From contig CP009479.1 in NCBI GenBank assembly GCA_000965745.1, forward strand, positions 1,684,457 through 1,748,456: a DNA stretch of 64,000 bases. Direction: 5' to 3'. How positions within the stretch are numbered: the stretch's first letter is position 1; each line of letters starts with the position of its first letter. This document shows, in pieces, positions 17,288 through 26,731 of the stretch. The notes beneath the pieces are model-generated. The model was not told where the DNA came from. It saw only the letters and a list, made by a program, of their open reading frames with translations, and ran no database searches. Source of the DNA: an uncultured archaeon. GTDB taxonomy: Archaea; Thermoplasmatota; Thermoplasmata; Thermoplasmatales; Thermoplasmataceae. Position numbers and translations under genes: made by a program.

Positions 17288-20194
17288 ATGGGCTTATCCC
17301 TTTTTGTGCATTTACTTAATAAATTCATATTAGTGTACATTTTTATATTGTTATTAGCCCCGGTTGGTCATTTACCTTCTTCCGGTAGGTCCGGCAATCT
17401 CGGGCCGTATGGAATAAGTAGCTTCAGCACAACCGGTTTTCAGAATATTTCAAACAGCACCGTGATAGGAAACAATCTTTCACGATCCTACTACAGGATT
17501 TCAGGAAACCTCAGGATCGCGAAAAACGCTTCCCTAGAGCTGATAAACACGGTCCTCATTTTCTCATTTCTTTCGGGGAACCATTCGTCCCTGCTTGTCC
17601 AAGGAAAACTGTCACTCTACAACTCAGAAATAACCATGTCTCAGCCCAATGGAGACCCCAATGCCCTCCAATTATCGGTTGCGGGGCAGAACAATACTGG
17701 CGCGAAGGTGGAATTGGTCAGCTCATCTGTAATGATTAACGGCAGTGTGAACGTCACGGGGTCAGACTTTTATGCCATTAATTCCACCATGACTTCACTC
17801 GGTCCGGGCAACTACCTTGGAACATCATTCTGGAACAGCACAGTATATACTTACAACAGCACGTTTTCGGGTGAGAGGAGAGGGCATCCTGTCAGTGAAT
17901 ACACTTCCGGGAAATCCTACGGGCCAAACAGCTGGTACAGCAATATCGGGGACATTCCGCTGCATGGGATGGTAACAAAATCACCCGGCACTCTTGTCAA
18001 TGAATTCAGGATTAAGCTCACGTACGGAGGCTACACTTACGGAAATGCCTCTTACCTTCTGTTCAACGTTTCTGGGAAAACGGCTATGGAATACACACTC
18101 AAAAGCACGGGTTACACATTCAATGAAACAACGGTTGTATTGACTTCACAAATTAACAGTACCCTGCCGGATGCGGGCTCGCTGGTGAATAACGGCAATT
18201 TCAGTGCATTCTTCACACTTGTTCCGTATCATACTAACACAACAATATTCAACATCAGCATAACATTCCTCTCCAACGATTCAGTAGCACTTTACGGTGA
18301 GCAGTTCTATGGGCCGGTCCTGCATAATACCGAATATTATGCGGTAAAAAGCGGGTTCATGCTGAACTATGGCGGTAAGTATGTCTATGGCAGGATGCTT
18401 AACCCCGAAAAGAATTCATTCTTCCTGTGGAACGGGTCAAACCTCTACTTTGTTGGTTCCTACGCAATAGACCCGGGTGAGCAGGGGGTTTCAGCGCCGT
18501 TTGAGATTTACAGTTCAGGGGTCTATGTCTACTCCCTTCAGAAAATAGTGGACATTGCGCCCGAGGGCATCCTCAACGGCACAGTCAATGCTGTCAGGGC
18601 GGATAACATAAATTCATCCCTCAATACCTACGCCAATCTGCACAATGAAAACATGCTTGTCTCGCTGTCCAGGTTCGGGCTGGCTTACGGCAACCAATCA
18701 TCATCGGGCTCAATCGTGCTGCCCCTTTTGAGGGTTGCAGAAACTCAGTCATCTGCAAATTACTGCGGAAACTATGTCGATGTCACTGATGGACAGTACA
18801 GTTATTTCTCAGAAAACTCCTCATTCGTGTTTCTACACAATGCTACATCCTTTGATGCCCACATTGTTATCCCACTGCTTTCCGCCGGCATAACACATGG
18901 TGCAGCAGTCTACGGGGACCCTGTCAATTTTACTCTGGAGGTTACCTCGCTGTATGCACCTGCAAACAATGTCACCTTGAACGTCGGTGTATACAACTCG
19001 ACACCAGTCCTGGATATCAGGAAGATAAATACAAATCTCACCAGCAATAACACTGAAATCTTCAACTGGACGATGAAGCCACGGCCTGCGCTGAGCCCGG
19101 GGGAGTACTCCCTGGTTGTTAAATTCTCGGGCATAAGCTATGCATATAACAGGAACAGCACCCTTGTCAACCAGTCCCTTACACTCTTCTCGAACGTTAA
19201 TCTGGGACTGGCTTACAATTACTCCTGGGAAGGGAACGCCAGCAGCATATCGCTAAACACTACGTTGTCAAACAGGGGCACTCAGTATGCAAACAACACA
19301 GCGCTGTTGGTCTATTTTTACGCCAAAACAGAGTTTCTCGGAGTGTATTCAACGTACATGGATGTCGGGCCGGGGCAGAAGATTACGAGGAATATTCTTT
19401 TTCAAGCAAATGTTCAGATAACCAACGCGACAATTGAGCTTGAAACAAACAGCTCGATTCTACCCTACAGTGGGCCGGTTCTGAGAATCCCTGCACAGTT
19501 TAAATGGAATGGCGGAAGCCCGCCACGGCACTTTACTGTCAGGATCGTCAGCAAAGGGCTTCCAGAGGGTACCATGTGGTCGGTAGTTTCCAACAACACG
19601 CTGTTCCAGACGCTCTCAACACATATGACCCTGACACTGCCGTCCGGAAGCAACAGTATAAAGGTGGGGAGTCCGGCTGGATATCATCCTGAGACAAAAG
19701 AAATGCACCTGGACCTGTCGGCGAATACCACCGTGTACATCACGTTTCTAGAGAACCTTTATGCTGTAACGTTCACGGTGTCGGGCAAAGTCCCTTATTC
19801 GGGCTGGGGAATAACATTTGGAAACCACACCTATGTACTTGACAATGGCACATTTGCATTTGACGTTCCGGATGGAATATACAACTACACAGTAACAACG
19901 GGCCCCGGGTTTTCTGCCTATGAGAGCAATGGAACCTTCACTGTCGACAACGGCAACGTATCAGTCAGTATCATCATCCATGCTGACAAGAGAACCGATA
20001 ATAATGGCAATCTCTTGAGGACGGTTGAGGAAATCTCCATAGTAGCAGGTATTTTTGGCGTGCCTGCCGGCAGCCTTTACTACAGGGGGATGAGGAAATC
20101 GGCATATCTCTGCGAGAAATGCTGGCGATCCCGCTCCTCGCGATTTGGCAGATGCAGTTGCTCTCTGGAGAACGAAAAAAATAACGGGGAGTGA
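17288..20194 (+). CDS. Large sequon-rich surface protein with cytosolic Cys tail
   Basis: A 968-residue secreted or anchored protein, starting at ATG 17288. A possible upstream TTG at 17234 overlaps the previous gene and a TATA-like run near 17267, so I prefer the ATG. An N-terminal hydrophobic segment (about 12-28) is followed by an extracellular region of roughly 880 residues dense in N-glycosylation sequons, with PEGA/CARDB-like beta repeats (YAVTFTVSGKVPYSGW, LYAPANNVTLNVGVYNS). A weak C-terminal membrane segment (VEEISIVAGIFGVPAGSLYY) precedes a tail with CEKC and CSC motifs. No enzymatic domain is recognised. Likely a cell-surface structural or adhesion protein. Confidence 0.65.
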   Translation: MGLSLFVHLLNKFILVYIFILLLAPVGHLPSSGRSGNLGPYGISSFSTTGFQNISNSTVIGNNLSRSYYRISGNLRIAKNASLELINTVLIFSFLSGNHSSLLVQGKLSLYNSEITMSQPNGDPNALQLSVAGQNNTGAKVELVSSSVMINGSVNVTGSDFYAINSTMTSLGPGNYLGTSFWNSTVYTYNSTFSGERRGHPVSEYTSGKSYGPNSWYSNIGDIPLHGMVTKSPGTLVNEFRIKLTYGGYTYGNASYLLFNVSGKTAMEYTLKSTGYTFNETTVVLTSQINSTLPDAGSLVNNGNFSAFFTLVPYHTNTTIFNISITFLSNDSVALYGEQFYGPVLHNTEYYAVKSGFMLNYGGKYVYGRMLNPEKNSFFLWNGSNLYFVGSYAIDPGEQGVSAPFEIYSSGVYVYSLQKIVDIAPEGILNGTVNAVRADNINSSLNTYANLHNENMLVSLSRFGLAYGNQSSSGSIVLPLLRVAETQSSANYCGNYVDVTDGQYSYFSENSSFVFLHNATSFDAHIVIPLLSAGITHGAAVYGDPVNFTLEVTSLYAPANNVTLNVGVYNSTPVLDIRKINTNLTSNNTEIFNWTMKPRPALSPGEYSLVVKFSGISYAYNRNSTLVNQSLTLFSNVNLGLAYNYSWEGNASSISLNTTLSNRGTQYANNTALLVYFYAKTEFLGVYSTYMDVGPGQKITRNILFQANVQITNATIELETNSSILPYSGPVLRIPAQFKWNGGSPPRHFTVRIVSKGLPEGTMWSVVSNNTLFQTLSTHMTLTLPSGSNSIKVGSPAGYHPETKEMHLDLSANTTVYITFLENLYAVTFTVSGKVPYSGWGITFGNHTYVLDNGTFAFDVPDGIYNYTVTTGPGFSAYESNGTFTVDNGNVSVSIIIHADKRTDNNGNLLRTVEEISIVAGIFGVPAGSLYYRGMRKSAYLCEKCWRSRSSRFGRCSCSLENEKNNGE

Positions 20195-20227
20195 AAGGGT
20201 AAAATAGAAAAGTGGCAATAATGTGGC

Positions 20228-20683
20228 GTGGGAATATTACACAGAGCCCTTTTCATTGACAGGGATGGAACAATCAACAAGGACTGCCCCTACTGCATAG
20301 ACCCTGACGACCTTGTGCTTTATGACGACACTGTGCGATTGATGAAACAGTACAAGAAGAACGGTTATCTCATAATAGTCGTGACAAACCAGTCGGGTAT
20401 AGCGAGAGGATATTTCAGCGAAGAGCAACTGAAGCTATTTAACGACAGGATGACTGAAGAACTTTTCAAGAGGGGGGTGGAAATCGATGACATATATTAC
20501 TGCCCCCATCACCCCGATGATAACTGCAACTGCAGAAAACCCAAAACAGGGATGGTCGAGAGGGCGGTCAAGGAACATGATATCCTTCTTTCCCATTCCA
20601 TCTTGGTGGGAGACAGGGACGACACCGACGGGGAAATGGCAAGAAAACTTGGCATCCATTTCAGGCAGGTAAATTATCCATGA
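20228..20683 (+). CDS. gmhB: HAD-IIIA phosphatase, GmhB-like
   Basis: A 151-residue HAD phosphatase starting at GTG 20228. It has the FIDRDGTIN nucleophile motif (D11, D13), VVTNQSG motif II, the CPHHPDDNCNCRKP zinc-binding loop typical of D-glycero-D-manno-heptose-1,7-bisphosphate 7-phosphatase and related histidinol-phosphate phosphatases, and VGDRDDTDGEMA motif IV. The length is close to the usual GmhB core. Its position between a surface protein with an upstream glycosyltransferase and a GtrA protein suggests supply of a heptose or related sugar phosphate for surface glycans. The kinase and isomerase partners are not in the window. Confidence 0.8.
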   Translation: MGILHRALFIDRDGTINKDCPYCIDPDDLVLYDDTVRLMKQYKKNGYLIIVVTNQSGIARGYFSEEQLKLFNDRMTEELFKRGVEIDDIYYCPHHPDDNCNCRKPKTGMVERAVKEHDILLSHSILVGDRDDTDGEMARKLGIHFRQVNYP

Positions 20684-20735
20684 TAGTGCATGACCGACAA
20701 TAATTAATAGTGGGGAATATGATCGTCCCCAAGGC

Positions 20736-21209
20736 ATGCAGAGTGATCAACCCACAGTTGAATCCGGAGATTTTCTCGACCAGCTGAGCTGGGGATTCGT
20801 CAGGAGAAACATAGTCAGGGGGTTCAAATTTGCTGTTGCCGGAGGAACCGGTTTTCTTATAGCAGAGGGCCTGATTTTCATGGGTCTGGTGCTTGTGGGG
20901 GATAATTACCTTCTCCAGATCAACGCTGTAGCCGCAATACTGAGCATAGCCGGGGGGTTCTTTATCAACGAGCACTGGACATCACGCAACGAGGGTGACC
21001 ATGGCGGCAGTGTCGGCGGCTTGCTTTTCAGGCTGTTCAAATTTGAACTTGTTTACGGCCTCGGCAACATCATATCAATCGCTGTGCAGCTGTTTCTGTT
21101 CTATTACTTCTCAGTTTATCCGCTCATTGGGAACATCGCCGGAGCAGTTGCCGCGCTTCCAGCCAATTATTTCGTCAGCATGGTTGTTGTCTGGAGAATA
21201 AAGCTCTAG
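20736..21209 (+). CDS. GtrA-like membrane protein
   Basis: A 157-residue four-helix GtrA-family protein. It begins with a cytosolic tail, then FKFAVAGGTGFLIAEGL, the INEHWTSRNEGDHGG loop, FKFELVYGLGN and a final helix ending VVVWRI. GtrA proteins help move or position polyprenol-linked sugars for surface glycosylation. It closely resembles the protein at 62087-62575 (matching RNEG(D/N)HGG and ending in VWRI), so the two are paralogues. Its stop codon shares the palindrome CTAG with the stop of the convergent helicase gene. Confidence 0.82.
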   Translation: MQSDQPTVESGDFLDQLSWGFVRRNIVRGFKFAVAGGTGFLIAEGLIFMGLVLVGDNYLLQINAVAAILSIAGGFFINEHWTSRNEGDHGGSVGGLLFRLFKFELVYGLGNIISIAVQLFLFYYFSVYPLIGNIAGAVAALPANYFVSMVVVWRIKL

Positions 21210-24016
21210 AATTTCGGATCATTCTGCGGAGTTGAATTGAGCTCCTCCAGTATAACGTCACCGAGGATGTCCCCGAAATTGTTGCTGTCATTTCTTACAT
21301 CCTCTATGAACTTCTCATTGTCCTCCCTGTACTCAAGGAATCTCTGGAATTTTCTTCTTTCAAACTCGAAGTGCTGGGCGTGGTAGGTTGGAGTGTCAAC
21401 ATACATGTCGATCTTGCCTGTGTTGACTGCGGGCCTGAGATAGACATAAAGCACAATAGTTTCTATATTCTCCTCCTTCACCCCTCTCTGAACTGAAAGC
21501 ATCTTCCTGTAGAGTGAAAGCTGCCTGCGATAGTTCGTATCGGCAGAGTCGCTATTCTTCCTGTACCTCAATTCTTCCTCGATCCTTCTGGAGGTCTTGA
21601 AATCCACGATAATGTAATGCTGCTCGCCATTTTCCTCGAAACTGTATATTGCGTCTATGAACCCTTTCACCTTGAGGCCTGAAACAGGCAGGCTGAATAC
21701 TGACTCGGCATCGCTGTTCATCGCAGCCTCCGCCTCAACTCTTCCGACCTTGTGCTGGCTCATGACAGAATTGTGAAAAGTGAGGAAGTTGTCAAAGGCC
21801 ATTTTCTCTTCCGGTGTGGGATTCTCAGGCACCTTTTTCCCTCCAGACCTGATAAAAGCCTCAATGAGTGTGTGAATCTTAGTCCCCATATCCATGGATT
21901 CGCTCCTGAAGGGAACTCTGAGAATGTATTGTTTGAGAAGTTCCATGGGCCGGTCGACTTTGCTGAGTAGCGAATGGCTGATATTTCCGGGTGAGGAGAA
22001 ATAATTCCCTATTGCTTCCCTCAACCAGTTCATCCTCCCCTCCATTGCTGCCTTAGCCTCTTCGTACCTTCCCTCAACAAAGAGAGAGTATGCCAGTATG
22101 TGCCTGGACTTGAAGGGATCATCAATCTTCTGTCCTGAAAGATCAAGGTCTTTCACTTCAGGCGTCCCGACCTCGAACCTCTGGGCGGCCTTGGGATCCA
22201 CTACCAGCAGGAGCCTTTGCTTTGCCCTGGTGACTGCCACGAAATCGACCCTGAGGTTCTCAAGGCTCAACTCACTCTCATCACTTGTAATACCCCTTGA
22301 CGCAAGGATTGCATTGACAACAGAATCAAGCGTTGATAGCCTGCGGTTACTAGTCTGGACGGGCCAGTATATCACGTTGTCAAATTCCAGCCCTTTTGCC
22401 TTGTGAACAGTGGTTACAACAAGGTTTGATTTGCCGGTGAGTTCGATCTGGCCTTCATTGGCAAGCCTCAGGAAGTCCATGTACGAATCCAGAGTCCCGT
22501 TTATTTCATCAAAATATTCTGTAGTAGATTTGTACATCCCCTTTGCAGTGTTGTAGTATTTCTTGCCCATGGCCACGGACTTCGGGATGATGATCTCCTG
22601 GAAGAGGTCCTCTATTCCGGTGTGGTCTTTTCCATATCTCTCCAGCTTCTTGACAAATTCAGTGAGGTCAATTATGCTGATGGCCTCGCTGTAGTTCTTG
22701 TACTGAATAATCCTGCAGATCTCAAAAGCCTCCTTGAGTGTGAACCCGGAAAAAGGTGAAAATATGCATTCTCTCAGCGAGTCGGTTGATCTTTCAATAA
22801 ACCCCCTCAGGAAAGTGACAATGTCCCTTCTTGCTGAAAAGGAGAACCTCGAGGATGATGTGCTCTCATAGTCGATACCATTGATATCCAGCATGTGTGT
22901 GATCCTGTCCGCCTGCGCGTTGTTCCTGACTATTATTGCAGTCTTCTCCTCGGAAAACTGTGGGACTTTGTCCTTAAGGTACTTCAGGGAATCGAGGATT
23001 GATATTTCCGGCTTCCTCGTTATTATTCTGCTTATCTCACCCTTTTCCTCCGTTGCGGATGCATAATCAGGAAGTTCGTGGTAGCTCTGCGGGTCCGGGA
23101 CGTTCTTAAGGAAAAACTCCTTCGCATAGGAAACAAGATTGCTACCGGACCTGAAGTTCCTGACCAGATTAAGCGGGTTCAGGCTTTTCTCGGAGCTGAA
23201 GCGCCTGAAATTTCTTACGTTTCCCCCCTGAAATCCGAAAATTGCCTGTTTTACATCGCCAACCAGGAAGAATTTCTCCCCGGACTTGTCAATTATCCGG
23301 GCCTCCATGTCATTGATGTCCTGGAGCTCATCGACGAAGACATAGCGGTATTTCCTGGTCTGTGACAATTTGAGGTACTCTATCAGCATGTCCTCGTAAT
23401 CTATCGTATCGGTGGACTTGACCTTCTCATAGTCCCTGAATGCTTCCTGGAAGAATTTCAGGAGGTGTTCCGCCTCATTAAGCTGCTCTTCATACTTCTC
23501 CCAGTTTCTGGAATAATTTGACCCGAGTATCTCTTCAAGGTGTCTCATCACAGAAATCGGGTTTATATCGTTCGGGGTTACGCCGTAGCTCTTGATGTAC
23601 CTGATCGCATTGACAAATTTTCCGACAGTCGGGATTGAGCCGTATTCATCATTGAGTATGGTCTCCTTCGGGTAATTGAGGGCCTTGTTGTCCACTATGC
23701 TCCTCATTACGGCATATCTCGCAAGATTGTCACTTATCACTCGCAGTTCCCTGTTTCCATTGTTGAGGACTGAGAATGCATAACTGTGGAATGTGTGAAC
23801 CTCGGGGAGAGCTGATGAAATTTTGTATTCCATGAGCTTCTGGAATATCCTCTTTTCCATTTCGTCCGCAGCCCTTTCGGTAAAAGTAATGCAGAGCATA
23901 TCCTCAGGGCTCACTCCCTGCTTAATATAATCGCAAATTGCCTCTGAAAGCTGGTGCGTCTTTCCCGAACCGGGATTTGCAACCAGCATGTAGTTGGAAG
24001 AAGGATTGTATTCCAT
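21206..24016 (-). CDS. UvrD-like DNA helicase fused to a RecB-family nuclease
   Basis: A 936-residue SF1 helicase with a C-terminal PD-(D/E)XK nuclease, AddA/RecB-like. Walker A ANPGSGKT is near residue 13-20, then ITFTERAA, FVDELQDIN (Walker B), VTTVHKAKGLEFD and VAVTRAKQRL. The nuclease carries GTKIHTLIE, GFIDAIY, VDFKTS and QLSLYRKM, so all core residues appear present. I start at ATG 24016, about 24 bases after a TATA-like cttaatac; a longer frame opens at 24085. In either case the usual Q-motif before Walker A is absent. It probably processes DNA ends or repair intermediates. Confidence 0.85.
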   Translation of the reverse strand: MEYNPSSNYMLVANPGSGKTHQLSEAICDYIKQGVSPEDMLCITFTERAADEMEKRIFQKLMEYKISSALPEVHTFHSYAFSVLNNGNRELRVISDNLARYAVMRSIVDNKALNYPKETILNDEYGSIPTVGKFVNAIRYIKSYGVTPNDINPISVMRHLEEILGSNYSRNWEKYEEQLNEAEHLLKFFQEAFRDYEKVKSTDTIDYEDMLIEYLKLSQTRKYRYVFVDELQDINDMEARIIDKSGEKFFLVGDVKQAIFGFQGGNVRNFRRFSSEKSLNPLNLVRNFRSGSNLVSYAKEFFLKNVPDPQSYHELPDYASATEEKGEISRIITRKPEISILDSLKYLKDKVPQFSEEKTAIIVRNNAQADRITHMLDINGIDYESTSSSRFSFSARRDIVTFLRGFIERSTDSLRECIFSPFSGFTLKEAFEICRIIQYKNYSEAISIIDLTEFVKKLERYGKDHTGIEDLFQEIIIPKSVAMGKKYYNTAKGMYKSTTEYFDEINGTLDSYMDFLRLANEGQIELTGKSNLVVTTVHKAKGLEFDNVIYWPVQTSNRRLSTLDSVVNAILASRGITSDESELSLENLRVDFVAVTRAKQRLLLVVDPKAAQRFEVGTPEVKDLDLSGQKIDDPFKSRHILAYSLFVEGRYEEAKAAMEGRMNWLREAIGNYFSSPGNISHSLLSKVDRPMELLKQYILRVPFRSESMDMGTKIHTLIEAFIRSGGKKVPENPTPEEKMAFDNFLTFHNSVMSQHKVGRVEAEAAMNSDAESVFSLPVSGLKVKGFIDAIYSFEENGEQHYIIVDFKTSRRIEEELRYRKNSDSADTNYRRQLSLYRKMLSVQRGVKEENIETIVLYVYLRPAVNTGKIDMYVDTPTYHAQHFEFERRKFQRFLEYREDNEKFIEDVRNDSNNFGDILGDVILEELNSTPQNDPKF

Positions 24017-24209
24017 GCTGATTCTGCCATGCCTACTACGTATTAAGAGATTATCAGGGCCCATGGAAATGGGGAATGCAACCACTTATCGGCCTAGAAT
24101 AAGGGCATACTTCGCGTTGCATTGAAAGATACCAAATGTTATGGCCATACAACTTCTGCCCTAACCTTTCAGGCGCCATGTTCATGCGTCTGATTCAGCA
24201 TCAATAAGC

Positions 24210-24656
24210 ATGGCCAAGAGATCCATTCCAATCCTTACACTGATTGCCGTTGAAGCCATAACCGCAAGTCTGGGCATAATCTCGGGGATTGTTCTTCTGT
24301 CGGACCCCTCCGGGGATACAATGGGAATGGGCTTCATGATACCGATGATTCCATTAATCAGCGATTTCACCGCAGTTGGTGCCTGGCTTCTCATTGTGTT
24401 TGGGATATTTCCCGGGGTGCTTGCATACGGTCTTTGGGCAGGAAGGAGCTGGAGCCTGTTCGGCTCATTTTTCCTCGGTGCCATTGAGATTGTCTGGATA
24501 GCTGTCCAGGTCATATTGCTGTATAGTGTTGGTTTCAGCATCTGGCAGGCAATTATTCCGTTGATGGCTGTATTCGCAATCTTCATGTTTTTTGCACCAG
24601 GAATAAGGGCACATTTTCCATACTGGCAAAGAAAAAGGCTTGCGGACCGAAGATGA
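24210..24656 (+). CDS. Small four-helix membrane protein, unidentified
   Basis: A 148-residue protein with four hydrophobic helices (about 7-30, 52-75, 83-105 and 112-132) and a basic C-terminal tail (WQRKRLADRR). I do not recognise the family. It stands alone between the helicase and an isochorismatase-like gene on the opposite strand. No charged residues suggesting a transport path stand out within the helices. The antisense frame is also open but has the low-complexity look of a shadow. Confidence 0.55.
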   Translation: MAKRSIPILTLIAVEAITASLGIISGIVLLSDPSGDTMGMGFMIPMIPLISDFTAVGAWLLIVFGIFPGVLAYGLWAGRSWSLFGSFFLGAIEIVWIAVQVILLYSVGFSIWQAIIPLMAVFAIFMFFAPGIRAHFPYWQRKRLADRR

Positions 24657-24785
24657 AAGAATTCCTGTAATGAAATGACCCATGAAGGCCGTGGGTTGTG
24701 AAACGCAGCCTTCTTTCCACGGGGCAATGAATAAGGGTGATTTGGCCAATCAGATCTGAGAAAGATAATCTGGATTCTGGTAAGG

Positions 24786-25361
24786 CTAGAGCTCCTTCAG
24801 GATATCCTCTGTTATCCTGACCCTGCCAATTCTTTTCAGCACATAGTTTATGGCGTTATGGTGTGCTTCCTCAGACAGGTCTGTCATGGCATCCTCGGGG
24901 AAAATCTGGTTAAAGCCGTATTCGTATGCGAACCTGGCAGTGCTCTCTACTCCGTATGTTGTTGCAATCCCGCCAAGCACTATGGTGTCTATCCCTCTTC
25001 TCCTGAGTTGCAGTTCCAGGTCTGTTCCGTAGAAAGCCCCCCACTGCCTCTTGGTTATGACCACATCCCCATCCTTTGGCCCGATTTCAGGAACAATATC
25101 GGCCCAGTCTGCGGGAATATCGCCTCTGCCACTCATCTGGCTGTCACTCTTTACCTTCAATGCAGTGCCCGGTGTAAAATTCACATGGACAAGAAACACA
25201 GGCATGCTGTTCTTCCTGAACGCGTCTGCAAGCATGGATGCATTTTTCACTACCTCATTGGTCGGCAACGGTTTCCCTTCCCTGCCAACAATTCCCTTCT
25301 GAAGGTCAATGAGAACAAGTGCTGTGGTTTCTTTGTTTATGTTGAGTGCTTCCTGCGTCAT
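24786..25361 (-). CDS. Isochorismatase-like hydrolase lacking the nucleophilic cysteine
   Basis: A 191-residue cysteine-hydrolase-superfamily protein. Asp19 in LVLIDLQ and Lys104 in VVITKRQWGAF match two catalytic positions. The third, normally Cys in a VATxxCVESTAR-type motif, is Gly137 (GIATTYGVESTAR). True isochorismatases such as EntB and PhzD also lack this cysteine and hydrolyse vinyl ethers using Asp and Lys, whereas nicotinamidases need it. A hydrolase acting without a thioester is therefore likely; no isochorismate pathway genes are nearby. It is divergent from the MFS gene across a 100-base spacer. Confidence 0.75.
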   Translation of the reverse strand: MTQEALNINKETTALVLIDLQKGIVGREGKPLPTNEVVKNASMLADAFRKNSMPVFLVHVNFTPGTALKVKSDSQMSGRGDIPADWADIVPEIGPKDGDVVITKRQWGAFYGTDLELQLRRRGIDTIVLGGIATTYGVESTARFAYEYGFNQIFPEDAMTDLSEEAHHNAINYVLKRIGRVRITEDILKEL

Positions 25362-25461
25362 GCTCGGTAATTGAGAACTCCGTTAAAGCAGTTTGTTGCC
25401 ATGAAAAAAGTATTTAAATTTTCTCAAGAGGCTGAAAAATCCGGTTTTCCGAGAGAAAAGA

Positions 25462-26679
25462 ATGAATAAGAGATGGGATTCTCCGATTACGGAAAGCAAG
25501 GACATCATACTTTCACTGGCGTTCGTCACATTCTACGTGAATTCAGCGGTTCGTTTCTTCATACCTGCGGTAATGCCACTGATAATCATCTCTCTCCACG
25601 TGTCCCTCGCGTATGCTGCGGTTCTGGTTACATCCTACTGGGTGGGATACACGATCATGCAGATACCCTCCGGGATAATCAACGATAAATTCACATCCTC
25701 AAGGGTAAACAAGGTATCTTTCCTGGCAATGTCCGCCGTCTTCACCCTGTTCTACTTTTACATGGGCAATTTTACTGCCCTTCTCTTGATTCAGTTCTCG
25801 CTGGGCATTCTTTCAGCCCTTGTGTACATATCAGATGTAAGCCTCATTCAGACCTGGTTTACGCACAGGCAGAGAACAATATCAGTTGGGATCTACCAGA
25901 CAGCGTTTTTCCTCGGCGCATCCCTGGGTGAGTACATAACTATAACACTTGCCTCGGTGTCGGTGAACCTCCCTATTCTCGTCATATCCATATTCCTCTT
26001 TGCTCTCGGTTTTGTGAATCTTGTATTCATAAAGGACCCGGAACACGTCCAGAGGCGTGTTAGAAAACGCATCAAAGTTTCTATCTCATCAGGAATTGCC
26101 TATGTTAGCCTGATCAGGTTCTCTGCGAGTTTTGTCTATCTGGGTTTCCTGTCTCTATTTACAACATACCTTGTTACAAGCGGGAAAATATCATACGCGG
26201 GAAGCGCAAACTATTCATGGCTTGCCGCAGTCGCCGGGCTGGTCGGTTCTCCCCTTGGCGGGATATTGACTGACAGATACGCAAAGACAAAGCTTTACCC
26301 GGCACTCATTTCAAACGTTCTGATAGCCTTCCTTGTTATTTTGATCGCATTTGTGACAAACATCACCATTATAGTCCCGCTGGCCCTCATGATGGGATTC
26401 CTCTACGGTATCTACGCATCACCCTCAATGAGCCTGGCGACTGAACTGAGTAAGAGTGATGAAGAGATCGGTTCAGCAAGCGGATTTCTCAATTTCTCGG
26501 CACAGATAGGCGGCAGTGTTTCACCACTCATAATTGGTTTCATGGCTGAGGCAACGGGGAACTATTCACTCTCATTTGTCATCATTGGAGTAATCTCCCT
26601 GATTTTCCTCTCCCCACTCGCAATGCTTATCAGGAGTAAAAAGGAAGGCACAATTTATGTCAGGACTGCAGAAGAGTGA
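25462..26679 (+). CDS. Major facilitator superfamily transporter
   Basis: A 405-residue membrane protein with 12 predicted helices in two halves. The loop between helices 2 and 3 (SGIINDKF) and its counterpart in the second half (GGILTDRYAKTK) match the MFS G-x-x-x-D-R/K motif. The central cytosolic loop has EHVQRRVRKRIKV. It may move small organic anions, but the substrate is not readable from sequence. The next gene on the same strand, 52 bases away, is a cyclase-family hydrolase, so the transporter may import or export its substrate. Confidence 0.8.
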   Translation: MNKRWDSPITESKDIILSLAFVTFYVNSAVRFFIPAVMPLIIISLHVSLAYAAVLVTSYWVGYTIMQIPSGIINDKFTSSRVNKVSFLAMSAVFTLFYFYMGNFTALLLIQFSLGILSALVYISDVSLIQTWFTHRQRTISVGIYQTAFFLGASLGEYITITLASVSVNLPILVISIFLFALGFVNLVFIKDPEHVQRRVRKRIKVSISSGIAYVSLIRFSASFVYLGFLSLFTTYLVTSGKISYAGSANYSWLAAVAGLVGSPLGGILTDRYAKTKLYPALISNVLIAFLVILIAFVTNITIIVPLALMMGFLYGIYASPSMSLATELSKSDEEIGSASGFLNFSAQIGGSVSPLIIGFMAEATGNYSLSFVIIGVISLIFLSPLAMLIRSKKEGTIYVRTAEE

Positions 26680-26731
26680 AAGAAGCTGCAAAAATGCCAA
26701 ACTAATTTAGCCTAAACTGATTATATTAATT

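Noticed and set aside
24182-24727. Antisense open frame of 181 codons opposite the small membrane protein
   Set aside because: The plus-strand frame has four clean hydrophobic helices and a basic tail; the antisense product has no coherent features. Some doubt remains because neither is a known family.
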